A DNA stretch of 64,000 nt from Bog-473 sp963744225 (GTDB lineage: Bacteria > Actinomycetota > Acidimicrobiia > Acidimicrobiales > RAAP-2). The first letter of the stretch is position 1, and the number at the start of each line of letters is the position of its first letter. This document shows positions 26,829 to 34,993 of this stretch, piece by piece. The position numbers and the translations under genes were made by a program. The stretch covers positions 1-64,000 of the forward strand of contig CAVUSV010000002.1 in the NCBI GenBank assembly GCA_963744225.1. The letters are read 5' to 3'. The notes below the pieces were generated by a model. It searched no databases, had not been told where the DNA came from, and saw nothing but the letters and a program-made list of their open reading frames with translations.

Positions 26829-27725
26829 TCAGTGGACGATCTTGGACAGCGGGAGCTCCAAGATGTCGCTGGCCCCGTGGTCGCGCAGAGCCGGAATGAG
26901 GATGTTGATGTCCGCCTTGGCGACGACCGCCTCGAGCGCGAAGGCACCGCCGCCCGAGAGCTCCGAGATGGTCGGGGCGCGCATGGAGGGCAAGACGTCC
27001 AGCACCGCATCGAGGTTCTCCGCCGAGACGTTGAGCTTCACCAGCACCTTGCCCCGCGCCTCGAGCGTGCCTTGCAGAAGGGTGAGGATCTGTTCCATGG
27101 CGTGGCGCTTGTCGGTCTCGGCCGCCGCCTCCGGGTTGGCGATCAGCTCGGTGTGCGAGACGAGGAGCGTCTCGATCACCCGGAGCCCGGCGGCACGCAA
27201 GGCGCTGCCCGTCTCGGTCATGTCGACCACGGCGTCCGCGATGTCGGGCACTTTCGCCTCGGTGGCGCCGTAGGAGAGCGCGATGTCGGCCTCGATGCCG
27301 TGCGCGGCCAATGCCTTGCGGGTCAGCTCGGGGTACTCGGTACTCACGCGCAGGCGGCCCGGCCGGTCGGCGACGAGGGCGGCGAGGTCGGCCAGGCTGC
27401 GCGCCGGGGAGTCGGCCCCGACCGCGAGGACGATGCGGGCCGGGTTGGCCGTGGCCTTTGAGTAAGCCAGCTCGCCGAGCGACACCACGTCGCTGCCCCG
27501 CTCTTCGATGCAGTCGCGTCCGGTGATACCGAGATCGAAGAGCCCGTCAGCCACGTACACCGGGATCTCCTGGGGCCGGAGGATGCGCACCTCGCTGACG
27601 CGCGGGTCGGCGATGGTGGCGCGGTAGGCCACATCCGAGGCACGGATGACGGCGAGGTCGGCGTCCTCGAACAGCTGCATGGTGGCGCGTTCGAGCGAGC
27701 CCTTGGGCAGAACGAGGCGGAGCAT
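26829..27725 (-). CDS. hisG: ATP phosphoribosyltransferase, long form
   Basis: HisG starts histidine synthesis by joining ATP and PRPP. The 298-residue length and the C-terminal ACT-like regulatory domain (from about residue 215) mark the long, histidine-inhibited form that needs no HisZ. Motifs: LVLPKGSLERATMQLFEDA at the start, GLFDLGITGRDCIEE near 60, and the PRPP-binding segment AVVDMTETGSALRAAGLRV near 165. No other his gene is adjacent; hisE, often its neighbour, is absent. Confidence 0.95.
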   Translation of the reverse strand: MLRLVLPKGSLERATMQLFEDADLAVIRASDVAYRATIADPRVSEVRILRPQEIPVYVADGLFDLGITGRDCIEERGSDVVSLGELAYSKATANPARIVLAVGADSPARSLADLAALVADRPGRLRVSTEYPELTRKALAAHGIEADIALSYGATEAKVPDIADAVVDMTETGSALRAAGLRVIETLLVSHTELIANPEAAAETDKRHAMEQILTLLQGTLEARGKVLVKLNVSAENLDAVLDVLPSMRAPTISELSGGGAFALEAVVAKADINILIPALRDHGASDILELPLSKIVH

Positions 27726-27793
27726 GGGCGTAGATCTTCGCAGACGGGCCGCCGGGGGTCGTGCGCCCGGGAATCACGGGTGCTCGCCGTGCG

Positions 27794-28207
27794 ATGGTGC
27801 AAGCTGTGCCGGTGCCGCCACCGTACGACGTCTTCAACTACTTGAACTTGCTCGGGATCACCATCCCCGACGCCGACACGCGGCGTGATCCGATCGCCCG
27901 GCTCACCGTCCGGCACGAACTCATTGCCGGCACCGGCTTTCTCTGGGCGCCCGTCGTGCTCACGCTGGCCGACGCCCTCTGCGCCTTCGGCGTGAACCAC
28001 CATTGGCCCGAGGGGGCCAAGAGCTTCACCACCGTCGACTGCTCGGCCAACTTCATCTCGAGCGCGCGGGAGGGGGACCAGGTCATGGCGACGGCCAGGC
28101 CCTTGCACACAGGCCGAACGACGCAGGTCTGGGACGCCACGGTGACCAACGAGACGACCGAGAAGTTGATGGCCTCGTATCGCTGCACCCAGCTCATCTT
28201 GTACTGA
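27794..28207 (+). CDS. PaaI-type hotdog thioesterase
   Basis: The 137-residue protein is a single hotdog domain. The region TVRHELIAGTGFLWAPVVLTLADALCAFG corresponds to the substrate-tunnel helix of PaaI/YdiI thioesterases, and FTTVDCSANFISSAREGDQV to the central strand pair. Substrate acyl-CoA is unknown. It is divergent from hisG, with 68 nt between starts holding no clear promoter motif. Confidence 0.75.
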   Translation: MVQAVPVPPPYDVFNYLNLLGITIPDADTRRDPIARLTVRHELIAGTGFLWAPVVLTLADALCAFGVNHHWPEGAKSFTTVDCSANFISSAREGDQVMATARPLHTGRTTQVWDATVTNETTEKLMASYRCTQLILY

Positions 28208-28243
28208 GCCCGGCGCGGCAGAGTGGGACGCTTGGACCTGGCC

Positions 28244-28296
28244 GGATGGGGCCCGATCGGGACGGATGGGGGCGGATGGGGCGGATGGGGGCGGAC
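28244..28296. repeat. G-rich short tandem repeats
   Basis: GGATGGGG(G)C-like units occur at 28244, 28264, 28274 and 28283. The three adjacent copies give four or more runs of G on the plus strand, a possible G-quadruplex. It sits between the convergent ends of the thioesterase and hydrolase genes and may act as a termination barrier. The rest of 28208-28315 is featureless. Confidence 0.7.
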
Positions 28297-28315
28297 GGGA
28301 CGAGTTCCGAGCCGC

Positions 28316-29422
28316 TCAGTGGCCGCTCTGTGCGGATGACGAGGGCGGATCGAGCAGCGTCAGCTCTGCCGGCTCCCCCGACGCGGCCGTCGTCTCCGTC
28401 TCGGTCAGCTCCGTCGCCTCCATCAGATCCGTCACCGCGACGCGCCGGGTGCCGCGCAGGAGCCGTCGCCTCCAGTCCTCCTTGTCGAAGCGCGCCGGAG
28501 CCGTCCCCACGACGAACTCCTGCACGACCTTGGCGAAGCGAGCCGGGTCCGTGTGATGGGGGAAGTGGCCCGCCTCGTCGAAGATCTCGAGCTGGCTCCC
28601 CGGCATCGCAATTTGGGCGAGTCGCCCGTGCCCGATCGGGATGATCGCATCCCGCCTGCCCCAGATGATCAGCGTGGGCATGCCCTCGGCCAGGTAGGCC
28701 CGGTCGAGCATGGTGATGACCTGGCCCCGCCAGTCCACACCCGAGCGCAGGGTGCGCAAGATGGCGCCGGCGCGCTTCGGTATCGGGGAGCGATTCGAAG
28801 ACGGCCAGGAGCTCGTCCGCGTCGCGCCCGAGCGCGGTGTCGAACACTCGCAGCAATTCTGCGCCGAGCCGACCGGCGACTCGGACGGGCGCGAGACCGA
28901 GCAGCGGCATCAACACCTCGATCCCGGGAATCGCGGCCAGGCGCAGTAACGGGCTCACCGTGCGGCCGACGCCACCACTGCCCACGAGGACCAGGCGGTC
29001 ACAGCGTTCGGGGAACTGGTAGGCGAACTGCGCCGCCACCCCGCCGCCGAGCGAGTGACCCACGACGGTGACACGCTCGATCTCGAGCACGCTCAGGAGG
29101 TCGCGCATGCCGTTGGCGAAGCCGGCAATCGTGTAGTCCGCCCGCGGCTTCTCCGAGCGCCCGTGGCCGAGAAGGTCCGGCGCGATCACGGTGTGGCGCT
29201 CGGCCAGCTCCTCGATCACCGGGCGCCACGTGTCCGAACTGTCGCCGATGCCATGGATCAACAGCAGCGCTGGTCCCTCGCCCGCCTTGACGTACGCACG
29301 CGGCGGTAACCGTGGATGGTGGCGTAGCGCACGCCGAAGGCACCCTCGCGACGCACCCCGGGGCGGTAGCGGATGGTCGCGGGATCGACCGGAGTGTCCG
29401 CCGTTGCTGGCGTGTCATCCAT
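28316..29422 (-). CDS. Alpha/beta-fold hydrolase, two frameshifts
   Basis: The protein of about 368 residues shows the alpha/beta hydrolase order: oxyanion-hole segment LLLIHGIGDSSDTW, nucleophile elbow VVGHSLGGGVA, acid in LIIWGRRDAIIP and histidine in DEAGHFPHH. It resembles actinobacterial hydrolases such as Rv2715. The first frame starts at the ATG at 29422 (MDDTPATADTP) and breaks near 29297 before RAYVKAGEGPALL; a second break is near 28780 before GVDWRGQVITMLDRAYL. The Glu/Thr-rich C-terminus (TELTETETT) is probably disordered. Substrate unknown. Confidence 0.78.
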
Positions 29423-29558
29423 ACGGACCTCCCGGTGCCGGCCGGCGTGGGCGTGGTCGGCGGGTCCGAGCCACCCTAGGGAGTGGAGGTGTCAGCGCGG
29501 TGTCGCCCGCGTGAACACTCGATGAATGGCCATCGACCCATCCGCCGAGAGGGGTGCC

Positions 29559-30092
29559 CTACGAGAGCGGCGCACAGCGGAGCAGACGGACCATTTCGAC
29601 ACCGGCCTGCGCCGCCTCGCGGCCCTTGTTCGTCCGGTCCGGTTCTGAGCGCTCGAGCGCCTGCGCGAGCGTGTCGGTCGTCAGGACGCCGAAGACGACC
29701 GGGACGCCAGTCGCCAACTGCACCTGTTGGATTCCCGACGCGCACTGCCCTGCCACGAAGTCGTAGTGCCCGGTGTCGCCCCGGATGACCGCGCCGAAAC
29801 ACAGCACGGCGTCGATTTTGCCGGCCTGGGCGAACGCCCGGGCGACGAGGGGGAGTTCGAAGGCGCCGGGCGCCCAGGCCACGGTGATGTCGCCGCCGTC
29901 GGTTCCCATCTCGCTCAGGGCCTCGAGCGCACCGTTCAGCAAACGGAGCGTGATCCCGCCGTTGAAGAAGGCACAGGCGATCCCGAATCGCAGCCCGGTG
30001 CCGTTGTGCTCCCCCCGCAGGCTCGTGCCGACCCGGGAGGTCACTGCATCGAGGGCGCCGTCGGGCAGCGCGCTCAGCTCCGATCCAGCCAT
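29559..30092 (-). CDS. ribH: 6,7-dimethyl-8-ribityllumazine synthase
   Basis: RibH makes lumazine from the RibA- and RibB-derived branches. Conserved segments are VAWAPGAFELPLVARAFA, VLCFGAVIRGDTGHYDFVAG and VPVVFGVLTTDTLAQALER, with the catalytic His in GDTGHYDF. At 177 residues it is about 20 longer than usual, all at the N-terminus. It lies 16 nt after ribBA. Confidence 0.96.
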   Translation of the reverse strand: MAGSELSALPDGALDAVTSRVGTSLRGEHNGTGLRFGIACAFFNGGITLRLLNGALEALSEMGTDGGDITVAWAPGAFELPLVARAFAQAGKIDAVLCFGAVIRGDTGHYDFVAGQCASGIQQVQLATGVPVVFGVLTTDTLAQALERSEPDRTNKGREAAQAGVEMVRLLRCAPLS

Positions 30093-30108
30093 CAGGCAGG
30101 ACGGGACG

Positions 30109-31329
30109 TCACAGGACGTCGTCGAGGCCGTGCAGCAGGTGGCCCATCCGCTCGCGCTTGGTGCGCAGGTAGGCGATGTTCTCCGGGTTGGCCGACGTCT
30201 GCAGCGAGATGCGCTCGGTGATGTCGAGGCCGAAACCCTCGAGGCCGCCGTACTTGACCGGGTTGTTGGTCATGAGCCGCATGGTCGACACTCCGAGGTC
30301 GACCAGCATCTGGGCGCCGATGCCGTACTCGCGGCTGTCGACCGGCAGTCCCTGCTGCAGGTTGGCGTCGACGGTGTCGTGCCCCTCCTCTTGCAGCTGG
30401 TAGGCCCGGATCTTGTGGCCGAGGCCGATGCCCCGCCCCTCGTGGCCGCGCAGGTAGATCAGGACGCCCCGCCCCTCCTCTTCGATGAGGTCGAGCGCCG
30501 CCTGGAGCTGCGGGCCGCAGTCGCAGCGGAGAGAGCCGAACACGTCGCCCGTCAAGCATTCTGAGTGCACGCGCACCAACACGTCCTCGGTGCCGGCCAC
30601 CTCCCCCATCACGAGTGCGAGGTGCTGCTCGTTGTCCAGCACGGACTCGTAGACGAAGGCCCGGAACTCTCGACCCTGCGCCGGAATGCGCGCCTCGGAT
30701 ACGAGCCGCACGAGTTTCTCGTTCTGGCGCCGGTACCGGATCAGGTCCGCGATGGAGATGAGCGGGAGATCGTATTTCTTGGCGAAGCGCTCCAGGTCGG
30801 GCAGGCGGGCCATCTCGGACTTGTCCTCAGTCACGAGCTCGCACAGCACGCCGGCGGGCGACAGCCCGGCCGCCCGGCTGAGGTCAACGGTCGCCTCGGT
30901 GTGCCCGGCCCGTTTGAGCACGCCCCCGGCGCGGTAGCGCAACGGGAAGATGTGGCCCGGCCGGTTGAGATCGTTCGGGCGTGTGTTCGGATCGATCAGC
31001 GCCGCAATGGTCGACGCGCGGTCCGTCGCAGAGATCCCGGTGGTCGTGCCGTGCCGGTAGTCGACGCTGACGGTGAACGCCGTTCGTTGGGCCTCGGTGT
31101 TGGCCGTGACCATCAGAGGCAGGTCGAGGGCGTCGGCCCGCTCGGGCAACAGGGGAACGCAGATGACGCCCGAGGTATGGGCCAAGAAAAAGGCGATGTT
31201 CTCGGGCGTGGCCGCTTCGGCGGCCATCACGAGGTCGCCCTCGTTCTCACGGTCCTCGTCGTCGACCACGATCGCCATGCCGAGGCGGCCGATGGCGTCG
31301 ATAGCCTCCTGCACCTCCGAGAAGCCCAT
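30109..31329 (-). CDS. ribBA: Bifunctional 3,4-dihydroxy-2-butanone 4-phosphate synthase/GTP cyclohydrolase II
   Basis: Residues 1-200 are the DHBP synthase domain (DDEDRENEGDLVMAAE, HTSGVICVPL, RAGHTEATVDL). Residues 205-406 are GTP cyclohydrolase II, with the zinc site in SECLTGDVFGSLRCDCG and LRGHEGRGIGL and the arginine/tyrosine region DSREYGIGAQML. Both active sites look complete. The start ATG overlaps the ribD stop (TGATG). It supplies both precursors for lumazine synthesis. Confidence 0.97.
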   Translation of the reverse strand: MGFSEVQEAIDAIGRLGMAIVVDDEDRENEGDLVMAAEAATPENIAFFLAHTSGVICVPLLPERADALDLPLMVTANTEAQRTAFTVSVDYRHGTTTGISATDRASTIAALIDPNTRPNDLNRPGHIFPLRYRAGGVLKRAGHTEATVDLSRAAGLSPAGVLCELVTEDKSEMARLPDLERFAKKYDLPLISIADLIRYRRQNEKLVRLVSEARIPAQGREFRAFVYESVLDNEQHLALVMGEVAGTEDVLVRVHSECLTGDVFGSLRCDCGPQLQAALDLIEEEGRGVLIYLRGHEGRGIGLGHKIRAYQLQEEGHDTVDANLQQGLPVDSREYGIGAQMLVDLGVSTMRLMTNNPVKYGGLEGFGLDITERISLQTSANPENIAYLRTKRERMGHLLHGLDDVL

Positions 31330-32327
31330 CAGGCCGCCACCTCCACGCGTAGATCCTCGCCGAGCTTCTCAACCGACACCAGCCTGCCTGTCCACACGTC
31401 CTCAATTGTGCCAGCCCCGGGGCCGACAAAGAGCGGGCGGCCGTCGTCGCCCCCGAAGAACTTCGGCGCCAGGTAGAGGACGTAGCGGTCCACCAGGCCG
31501 GCGGCATGGAAGTCGTGGGCCACGGTGGCCCCGCCCTCGACCAGAAGCTGGATCACACCGCGTCGCCCGAGCTCGGCCAGCACGTCGGGGAGCTCACCGG
31601 ACAACTCCAGGGCCGGCAGCACCCGAGCGCCTGTCGGCGCCGTGCCGAGCACGACCCGCAAGGGCTGGGGGCGCTCCACCCCGTCATCCAACCGAACCGT
31701 CAGTTCAGGATCGTCGGCTCGGACGGTGCCGGCCCCCACCAAGACGGCGTCGGAACGGGACCGCAGGAGGTGCACGTCCTGGCGGGCCGCCTCACCGGTG
31801 ATCCAACGGCTGGTGCCGTCGGGGGCGGCGGTGCGGGCATCGAGGGTGGCCGCCATCTTGAGCACCACCCAGGGTTGTCCGGTCGTGCGGTGCTTGAGGT
31901 AGGGAGCGAGCTGCTCCGCGACCTCGTCCGCCGCCACCCCCACCGTGACGCTGATCCCGGCCTCGCGCAGAGCCTCCACACCGCGCCCCGCCACCAGCGG
32001 GTCCGGGTCCTCGACGCCGATGACGACCCTGCCCACGCCCGCCGCGATGATGGCGTCGGTACAGGGAGGTGTCCGCCCGTGGTGAGCGCACGGCTCGAGC
32101 GTGGCGTAGAGCGTGGCGCCCCGGGCCGCCTCTGCCGCAGCGCCCAGGGCGGCCGCCTCGGCATGCGGGCCACCGGGGGGTGCCGTCGCACCTTCGAAGG
32201 TCGTCCCTGCGGCGGCGCTGGTCGGTGCGGGGACGATGACGCAGCCCACCCAGGGATTCGGTGTGGTGCTGGACCGGACTGCGGCGGCCAGCGCCATCGC
32301 ACGGCGCATGTGCTCCACATCATCCAT
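31329..32327 (-). CDS. ribD: Bifunctional diaminohydroxyphosphoribosylaminopyrimidine deaminase/reductase
   Basis: The 332-residue protein has the zinc deaminase in residues 1-145 (GGPHAEAAAL and TLEPCAHHGRTPPCTDAI) and an NADPH reductase in 150-332 (VVLKMAATLDARTAAPDG, DAVLVGAGTVRADDPELTVR). The two domains and their length are typical. It is the first gene of the rib operon, read from the promoter at 32371-32399. AGAGGA lies 9 nt before its ATG. Confidence 0.97.
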   Translation of the reverse strand: MDDVEHMRRAMALAAAVRSSTTPNPWVGCVIVPAPTSAAAGTTFEGATAPPGGPHAEAAALGAAAEAARGATLYATLEPCAHHGRTPPCTDAIIAAGVGRVVIGVEDPDPLVAGRGVEALREAGISVTVGVAADEVAEQLAPYLKHRTTGQPWVVLKMAATLDARTAAPDGTSRWITGEAARQDVHLLRSRSDAVLVGAGTVRADDPELTVRLDDGVERPQPLRVVLGTAPTGARVLPALELSGELPDVLAELGRRGVIQLLVEGGATVAHDFHAAGLVDRYVLYLAPKFFGGDDGRPLFVGPGAGTIEDVWTGRLVSVEKLGEDLRVEVAA

Positions 32328-32370
32328 GGGTCACGTCCTCTGCGGGGTAACTCCCTGCCCTGTGAGGAAA

Positions 32371-32399
32371 ATAATAGAACACGTTACAGTTTTTGTCGA
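32371..32399 (-). promoter_or_regulatory. Promoter of ribD-ribBA-ribH
   Basis: TCGACA (32394-32399) and TATTAT (32371-32376) are separated by 17 nt on the minus strand, in an AT-rich patch. The inferred start point near 32365 gives a 5' UTR of about 38 nt. That is far too short for an FMN riboswitch. Confidence 0.7.
32375..32388. promoter_or_regulatory. KstR-like operator motif over the rib promoter
   Basis: TAGAACACGTTACA matches the TNNAACNNGTTNNA pattern known for KstR-type TetR repressors of actinobacteria. It overlaps the -10 box and spacer of the rib promoter. Which regulator binds here is unknown, and one match to a degenerate pattern can be chance. Confidence 0.4.
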
Positions 32400-32430
32400 G
32401 ATGTCCTGGTCAGCAGATCGTAGGACGACG

Positions 32431-33108
32431 TCAGGTGCGCTCGAGGGCGGCCAGCAGGGCGGTCACGTCGGCGATTATCGCGGTATGCGGGGCGGCCGAG
32501 AGCATTGCCTCGTCGTGGGCGCCGCTCAGGACGCCGACGACCGCCCGGGCGCCGGCGGCCCAACCGGCCTCGAGGTCGCTCACCGTGTCGCCGATGACGG
32601 CGACCGCGCTCGGGTCGGCCACGCCGAGGCGGGCCATGGCGCCCAGGATCATGTCGGGCGCCGGCCGCCCCCGACCGACGTCGGCCGGCGAGAGGGCGAG
32701 GTCGATCTCGGCCCGCCAGCGGAGGGCGTCGACCAGCGCGTCCCGGGTGGAGGGGGCGAAACCGGTCGTGAGGCAGACCTTGACGCCTGCGTCGCGCAGG
32801 CTGCGCAGCACCTGGAGGGCGCCGGGGACCTCGGCGACGTGGCCGGCGGCGACGATTGCCTCGTATGCAGCCGCGAACTCTTCCGTCGCCCGCGCCGCGG
32901 CGGACGGCGCCAGCAGGGTGGCGAACACGTCGGCCTTGGACCATCCCATGGTGTCGCGCACCACGACCTGGGCCTTCTCGTAGTCCGGACTCCCCTCGGC
33001 CACCCCGACGGCGGCGAGCGCCGCACTGAAAGCGGCCTCGACGGCGCCGTCGTCGCGCACGGTGGTGCCCGCCATGTCGAGGCAGGCGAGCGCGAACTGC
33101 CCGATCAT
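32431..33108 (-). CDS. Phosphonatase-like HAD hydrolase
   Basis: The 225-residue HAD protein begins with motif I as ALACLDMAGTTV (DxxGT, with Met-Ala where phosphonatases have it). Motif II lies in VCLTTGFAPSTRDAL, and the C-terminal motif GDTVSDLEAGWAAGARAVVGVLSGAH is clear. A helical cap lies at residues 20-100. It fits the TIGR03351 phosphonoacetaldehyde-hydrolase-like group, often paired with the FAD oxidoreductase of the next entry. The ATG overlaps the stop of that gene (ATGA). The substrate is likely a phosphonate aldehyde but this is inference from the pairing. Confidence 0.8.
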   Translation of the reverse strand: MIGQFALACLDMAGTTVRDDGAVEAAFSAALAAVGVAEGSPDYEKAQVVVRDTMGWSKADVFATLLAPSAAARATEEFAAAYEAIVAAGHVAEVPGALQVLRSLRDAGVKVCLTTGFAPSTRDALVDALRWRAEIDLALSPADVGRGRPAPDMILGAMARLGVADPSAVAVIGDTVSDLEAGWAAGARAVVGVLSGAHDEAMLSAAPHTAIIADVTALLAALERT

Positions 33109-34235
33109 TCGACGACCCCGGCCGCGGCCAGGGTGTCGGCCGCGATCGCGGGGGCGCAGGTCATGCCGCGCCCGCCCGGCCCCGTCACCATCCACACGCC
33201 TGGGCGGATCTCCTCGCGGAGGCACACGCCCCCGTCCGTGCACTGGGCGTACACGCCCTCCCAACGCCGGCGCACCGGGGGAAGCTCCGTGCCCAGGATC
33301 CGTTGGGCGCGGGCCAGGAGCTCGTGGGTGGGGTCCTCGCACAGCGCGAAGTCGAACGGTTCCTCGTAGGCGTGGGTATCACCGATGGTCAGCCCGCCGT
33401 CGGGTCGCTGCACCAACAGGAGCTGGAGATGGTGGGCGGCGGCCACTGCGGCCTGTTCCCCGAGCCGGGCGAGCGGGGCCACCTGGAACGCCGGGTAGTA
33501 GCGCAGCGTGTCGGCGTCGGCCAGCGCGGTCGAGAGGTTCGTGCCAAAGGGTGCCGTCTCGAGCATCTGCAGCCGCACCCGCCGCAACCGCGCCGACTGT
33601 CGTTCGGTTCCGGGGAGTTGGTCGTACGCCGCGCCGGTGGCTACGACGACGACGTCGGCCTCCCAGCGCGTGCCGGCGGTGTCAACGACAGCCCGTGGCT
33701 CGACGGTCACGACACGGCGCCCCGGATGGAAGCGGTAGCGGTCGGGTGCCCGGGCGGCCAGATACTGCCGAAGGGCGGCCAGGGCGAGACGCGGCTCGAC
33801 CACAGCGTCCTCCGTGCAGTGCAACGCGCCCTCGATGTCACCCCGCACGCCAGGGTTGCAGCTGCGCACCTCGTCCGGCTTCAGAAAGGAGATGGAGCGA
33901 TCCGCTGCGTCGGGGAGTCCTGCGAACACCTCCATGACCTCGCGCTCAGTTGCGGTGCATGCGACGGTGAGCGAGCCCGACGGGCGAAAGCCGACACCGG
34001 GCGCCGCAGCGCCAACTTCCTCCCAGCGGCGGCGGGCGCGGAGCGCAACGGCGAGCTCAGGGCCCGAGCGCCGGCCACTCACCCACACCAGACCAAAATT
34101 GCGCACCGAGGCGCCGGTGGGTGCCGCCTCGGCTTCGAGATGGTCGACGGCGAAGCCCGCCTCGACGAGCTCGAGCGCGTGCCAGGTGCCGAGGATGCCG
34201 CCCCCGGCCACAATGGCGCGGGCGGTGGGGCTCAC
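33105..34235 (-). CDS. FAD-dependent amine oxidoreductase, DAO fold (TIGR03364-like)
   Basis: The 376-residue protein has the Rossmann FAD motif AIVAGGGILGTWHALELVEAG at residues 7-27, a second FAD contact VVVVATGAAYDQLPG near 195, and the C-terminal VTGPGGRGMTCAPAIAADTL. It belongs to the glycine-oxidase/DAO superfamily and fits the TIGR03364 group that accompanies phosphonatase-like hydrolases. An oxidative deamination feeding an aldehyde to the HAD partner is the likely reaction. The pair is inserted between rpe and ribD, which are close neighbours in Mycobacterium. Confidence 0.8.
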   Translation of the reverse strand: MSPTARAIVAGGGILGTWHALELVEAGFAVDHLEAEAAPTGASVRNFGLVWVSGRRSGPELAVALRARRRWEEVGAAAPGVGFRPSGSLTVACTATEREVMEVFAGLPDAADRSISFLKPDEVRSCNPGVRGDIEGALHCTEDAVVEPRLALAALRQYLAARAPDRYRFHPGRRVVTVEPRAVVDTAGTRWEADVVVVATGAAYDQLPGTERQSARLRRVRLQMLETAPFGTNLSTALADADTLRYYPAFQVAPLARLGEQAAVAAAHHLQLLLVQRPDGGLTIGDTHAYEEPFDFALCEDPTHELLARAQRILGTELPPVRRRWEGVYAQCTDGGVCLREEIRPGVWMVTGPGGRGMTCAPAIAADTLAAAGVVE

Positions 34236-34265
34236 GGCCGGATCGGCGTCATGGGGTGGTGCGGG

Positions 34266-34958
34266 TCACTCGCCGCACGCAGCGCGCACCGACGCTCGAA
34301 TGGCGTCTGCCGCCTCCCAGGGCCGCTCGTGCCCGAAGATGGCGCTGCCCGCGACAAAGACGTTGGCCCCGGCTGCGGCGGCCACCGGCGCCGTCACGGC
34401 GTCGATCCCACCGTCCACCTCGACGTCGAGCGCGAGCGCGCCCGCCTCCACCTCGGCGCGTACCTGTGTCACCTTCGCCATCACGTCGGGTATGAAACTC
34501 TGCCCACCGAACCCGGGGAACACCGTCATGCACAGCACGAGGTCGAGGTCGCGCAGGTACGGTCGGATCGCGTCGAAGGGCGTGTCGGGATTGAGGGCCA
34601 GGCCGGCCCGCATCCCGAGCGTTCGTATCTGCGTGATCAGTTCAGCGGTGCCGCCAACTTCGACGTGGACGGTGCAGCCGTCCGCTCCGGCCTTCGCGAA
34701 GTCCTCGAGATACCGCCCGGGCTCGGTCATCATCAGATGGCAGTCGAAGAACAGTGGCGTATGGCGGCGGAGCGAGGCCACCACCGGCGGCCCGATCGTG
34801 ACGTTGGGCACGAAGTGTCCGTCCATGACGTCGACGTGAAGCCAGTCGGCGGAGGGGGCCACCTCCCCCACCTGTTCGGCCAGCATCCCGAAATCGGCCG
34901 AGAGCACCGACGGCGCGATGCGCAACTCACCACTGCGCCCGGGGTCGCGGTGTTGCAT
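34266..34958 (-). CDS. rpe: Ribulose-phosphate 3-epimerase
   Basis: Rpe interconverts ribulose 5-phosphate and xylulose 5-phosphate. Motifs on the TIM barrel: IAPSVLSADFGMLAEQV, LHVDVMDGHFVPN (metal His and Asp), FDCHLMMTEP, MTVFPGFGGQSFIP and LDVEVDGGID. At 230 residues it is standard length. The ATG at 34958 is preferred; an earlier ATG at 35015 overlaps tam. Ribulose 5-phosphate is also the RibB substrate, which suits the nearby rib genes. Confidence 0.95.
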   Translation of the reverse strand: MQHRDPGRSGELRIAPSVLSADFGMLAEQVGEVAPSADWLHVDVMDGHFVPNVTIGPPVVASLRRHTPLFFDCHLMMTEPGRYLEDFAKAGADGCTVHVEVGGTAELITQIRTLGMRAGLALNPDTPFDAIRPYLRDLDLVLCMTVFPGFGGQSFIPDVMAKVTQVRAEVEAGALALDVEVDGGIDAVTAPVAAAAGANVFVAGSAIFGHERPWEAADAIRASVRAACGE

Positions 34959-34993
34959 TGACGACGTGTCCTCGTTGGGTCCGGCGGCGGCGC

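Noticed and set aside
32328..32430. FMN riboswitch before ribD
   Set aside because: The promoter leaves only about 38 nt of leader, and no RFN core sequence is present.
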